A stretch of 64,000 nt of DNA, from NCBI RefSeq assembly GCF_900110555.1, contig NZ_FOEE01000002.1, forward strand, positions 186,001 to 250,000, given 5' to 3'. The translations under genes were made by a program, and so were the position numbers. Positions 62,448 to 64,000 of this stretch are shown here, piece after piece. The notes under the pieces are model-generated. The model saw only the letters and a program-made list of their open reading frames with translations, was not told the origin of the DNA and ran no database searches. Origin of the DNA: Trujillonella endophytica (GTDB lineage: Bacteria; Actinomycetota; Actinomycetes; Mycobacteriales; Geodermatophilaceae). The first letter of the stretch is position 1. Each line of letters opens with the position of its first letter.

Positions 62448-63194
62448 TCACGAGCGGTCGACGAGGGCCAGCGAGCGCAGCCCGCGCTCGAGGTGCCACT
62501 GCAGCAGCGCGGCGACCAGGCCGCTGCCCTCCCGCCGCTGTGCCGCCTCGCTGGCCTCGGCGCGGGCCCAGTCCCCGGCCAGCAGCGCCTCGAGCAGCTC
62601 GAGGGTGACCTGGCTGGGCATGCCGGAGCCGGCCGGCCGGCACTCGCGGCAGACCGAGCCCCCGGCGGGCACGGAGAAGTGCCGGTGCGGACCGTCCTCC
62701 CCGCAGCGCGCGCAGGCGGTGAGCGCCGGCTCCCAGCCGGCGACGGACATGGCCCGGAGCAGGAAGGCGTCGAGCACCAGCGGCGCGGGGTGGCTGCGCT
62801 CGGCCAGCGCCCGCAGCGCGCCGATGACCAGCAGGAACATCCGCAGCGACGGCTCCTTCTCCTCGGCGGTGAGCCGGTCGGCGGTCTCGAGGACGGCGGT
62901 GCCCGCGGTGTAGCAGGGGTAGTCCGACACCACCGCCTGGCCGTAGGAGCGGATGGACTCGGCCTGGCTGACCACGTCGAGGTTGCGGCCGGTGTACAGC
63001 TGCAGGTCCACGTGGCTGAACGGCTCCAGGCGGGCGCCGAACTTGCTCTTGGTCCGGCGCACGCCCTTGGCGACGGCCCGCACCTTGCCGTGCCGGCGGG
63101 TGAGGACCGTGATGATGCGGTCGGCCTCCCCCAGCTTCTGGGTGCGCAGGACGACGCCCTCGTCGCGGTAGAGCGACTGCGGTGTGGTGCTCAA
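62448..63194 (-). CDS. recO: DNA repair protein RecO
   Basis: A 248-residue recombination mediator loading RecA with RecF/RecR. The OB-fold start ([57 protein letters not shown]) and the zinc CARCGEDG...CRECRP are typical. A TTG at 63194 overlapping the era stop (TTGA) gives the usual length; the frame is open to 63233. Confidence 0.93.
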   Translation of the reverse strand: MSTTPQSLYRDEGVVLRTQKLGEADRIITVLTRRHGKVRAVAKGVRRTKSKFGARLEPFSHVDLQLYTGRNLDVVSQAESIRSYGQAVVSDYPCYTAGTAVLETADRLTAEEKEPSLRMFLLVIGALRALAERSHPAPLVLDAFLLRAMSVAGWEPALTACARCGEDGPHRHFSVPAGGSVCRECRPAGSGMPSQVTLELLEALLAGDWARAEASEAAQRREGSGLVAALLQWHLERGLRSLALVDRS

Positions 63195-64000
63195 TACCCC
63201 AGCCTGTTCAGCTTCTTCGGATCGTCCTGCCACTCGCCGAGGACGGTGACGTGCAGGTCCAGGTGCACCCGGCCACCGAGCAGGACCTCCATGCCGGCCC
63301 GCGCCTCGCTGCCGATGGCCTTGATCGTCTGCCCGCCCTTGCCCAGCAGCATCGGCTTCTGGCTCGCCCGCTCGACGTGCAGCAGCGCGTGCACCTCGGT
63401 GAAGACGGCCTCGGCGTCGCGCGGGTCGGGCTTGCGGACGATCTCCTCGATGCTGACGGCCAGGGAGTGCGGCACCTCCTGGCGGACCTTCTCCAGGGCC
63501 GCCTCGCGCACCAGTTCCGCGAGCTGCCGCTCCACGTCCTCGTCGGTGGTCTGCTCCTGCGGGTACAGCGGCGGGCCCTCGGGCAGCATGCCGACCAGCA
63601 GCTCGGCCAGCAGCTCCACCTGGTCGCCGGCCACGGCGCTCACCGGCACGACCTCGCGGGCCTCCACCAGCTGGCTGGCGGCGACCAGCTGGGCGGTGAT
63701 CGCCTTCTTGCTCGCGACGTCGGTCTTGGTGACGACGAGGACGACCGGCGTGGTCACGTTCTTCAGCTGGCGCGCGATGTAGGCGTCACCGGCGCCGACG
63801 GGCTGATCGGCGGGGATGCAGAACACGATCACGTCGACGTCGGAGAGCGTGTCCCGGACGACGTCGTTCAGGCGCTGACCCAGCAGGCTCTTGGGCTTGT
63901 GCAGGCCGGGGGTGTCGACGAGCACGAGTTGCCCCGCCGGCCGGTGGACGACGCCGCGGATGGCGTGCCTCGTGGTCTGCGGGCGGTTGCTGACGATGCC
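63191..64000 (-). CDS. era: GTPase Era (N-terminus beyond the window)
   Basis: The last 269 codons of the ribosome-assembly GTPase. Visible are SNRPQTTRHAIRG (switch I), DTPG (G3), TKTD (G4) and a KH domain with GKGGQTIKAIG that binds 16S rRNA near its 3' end. The G1 P-loop is outside the window. The stop overlaps the recO start by four bases. Confidence 0.95.
   Translation of the reverse strand, partial: GIVSNRPQTTRHAIRGVVHRPAGQLVLVDTPGLHKPKSLLGQRLNDVVRDTLSDVDVIVFCIPADQPVGAGDAYIARQLKNVTTPVVLVVTKTDVASKKAITAQLVAASQLVEAREVVPVSAVAGDQVELLAELLVGMLPEGPPLYPQEQTTDEDVERQLAELVREAALEKVRQEVPHSLAVSIEEIVRKPDPRDAEAVFTEVHALLHVERASQKPMLLGKGGQTIKAIGSEARAGMEVLLGGRVHLDLHVTVLGEWQDDPKKLNRLGY

Overview
The window is very GC-rich with short intergenic gaps, frequent GTG/TTG starts preceded by clear Shine-Dalgarno sequences, actinobacterial house-keeping genes, and catabolic families typical of Actinomycetota (mycofactocin-type SDRs, thiolase/DUF35 pairs, P450 clusters). 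The overall style, including intergenic palindromes and dnaG/ppdK/dusB/glyS/PASTA-less Ser/Thr kinases, fits a soil or rock actinomycete such as the Geodermatophilaceae. The family assignment is an inference, not something the sequence proves.

Positions 1-32.5 kb form a catabolic gene region. It holds an aldehyde dehydrogenase (cut by the window start), five SDR/dehydrogenase genes (three of the mycofactocin-coupled type), two luciferase-like flavin monooxygenases, a crotonase, a Cys-less thiolase paired with a DUF35 OB-fold protein, VOC and SnoaL-like small enzymes, two HSL-type esterases, two cytochromes P450 with their own 2Fe-2S ferredoxin and FAD ferredoxin reductase, a molybdopterin oxidoreductase, a sugar-type ABC importer, and an accessory flavin supply module (riboflavin kinase, RibBA, ArsR regulator). 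Ten copies of one 14-bp palindrome, consensus CTAGCGNTCGCTAG, sit upstream of almost every transcription unit here, sometimes inside the -35/-10 spacer. This predicts one regulon under a single repressor that is not encoded in the window. A plausible job is uptake and oxidative breakdown of an alicyclic or terpenoid/steroid-like compound: P450 hydroxylation, mycofactocin-linked alcohol oxidation, flavin monooxygenase attack, ester/lactone hydrolysis, then CoA-thioester hydration and retro-aldol/thiolytic cleavage. The substrate is not determined.

Positions 32.5-34.05 kb are a boundary zone: about 1 kb with no convincing gene, a small excisionase-like HTH gene, and a tRNA-Asn whose 3' end faces the catabolic region. 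That is the usual layout of a decayed integrative element.

Positions 34-64 kb look like core chromosome: dnaG carrying a 315-residue intein in its zinc finger, a YdcF-like protein, pyruvate phosphate dikinase, membrane-anchored secreted-domain proteins, dusB, a TesB thioesterase, glyS, an HNH protein, three paralogous membrane Ser/Thr kinases (one of them a clear pseudokinase), a soluble kinase, a CPA2 antiporter, an FHA/membrane/flavoprotein operon, and the uppS-recO-era group at the right edge (era cut by the window end).
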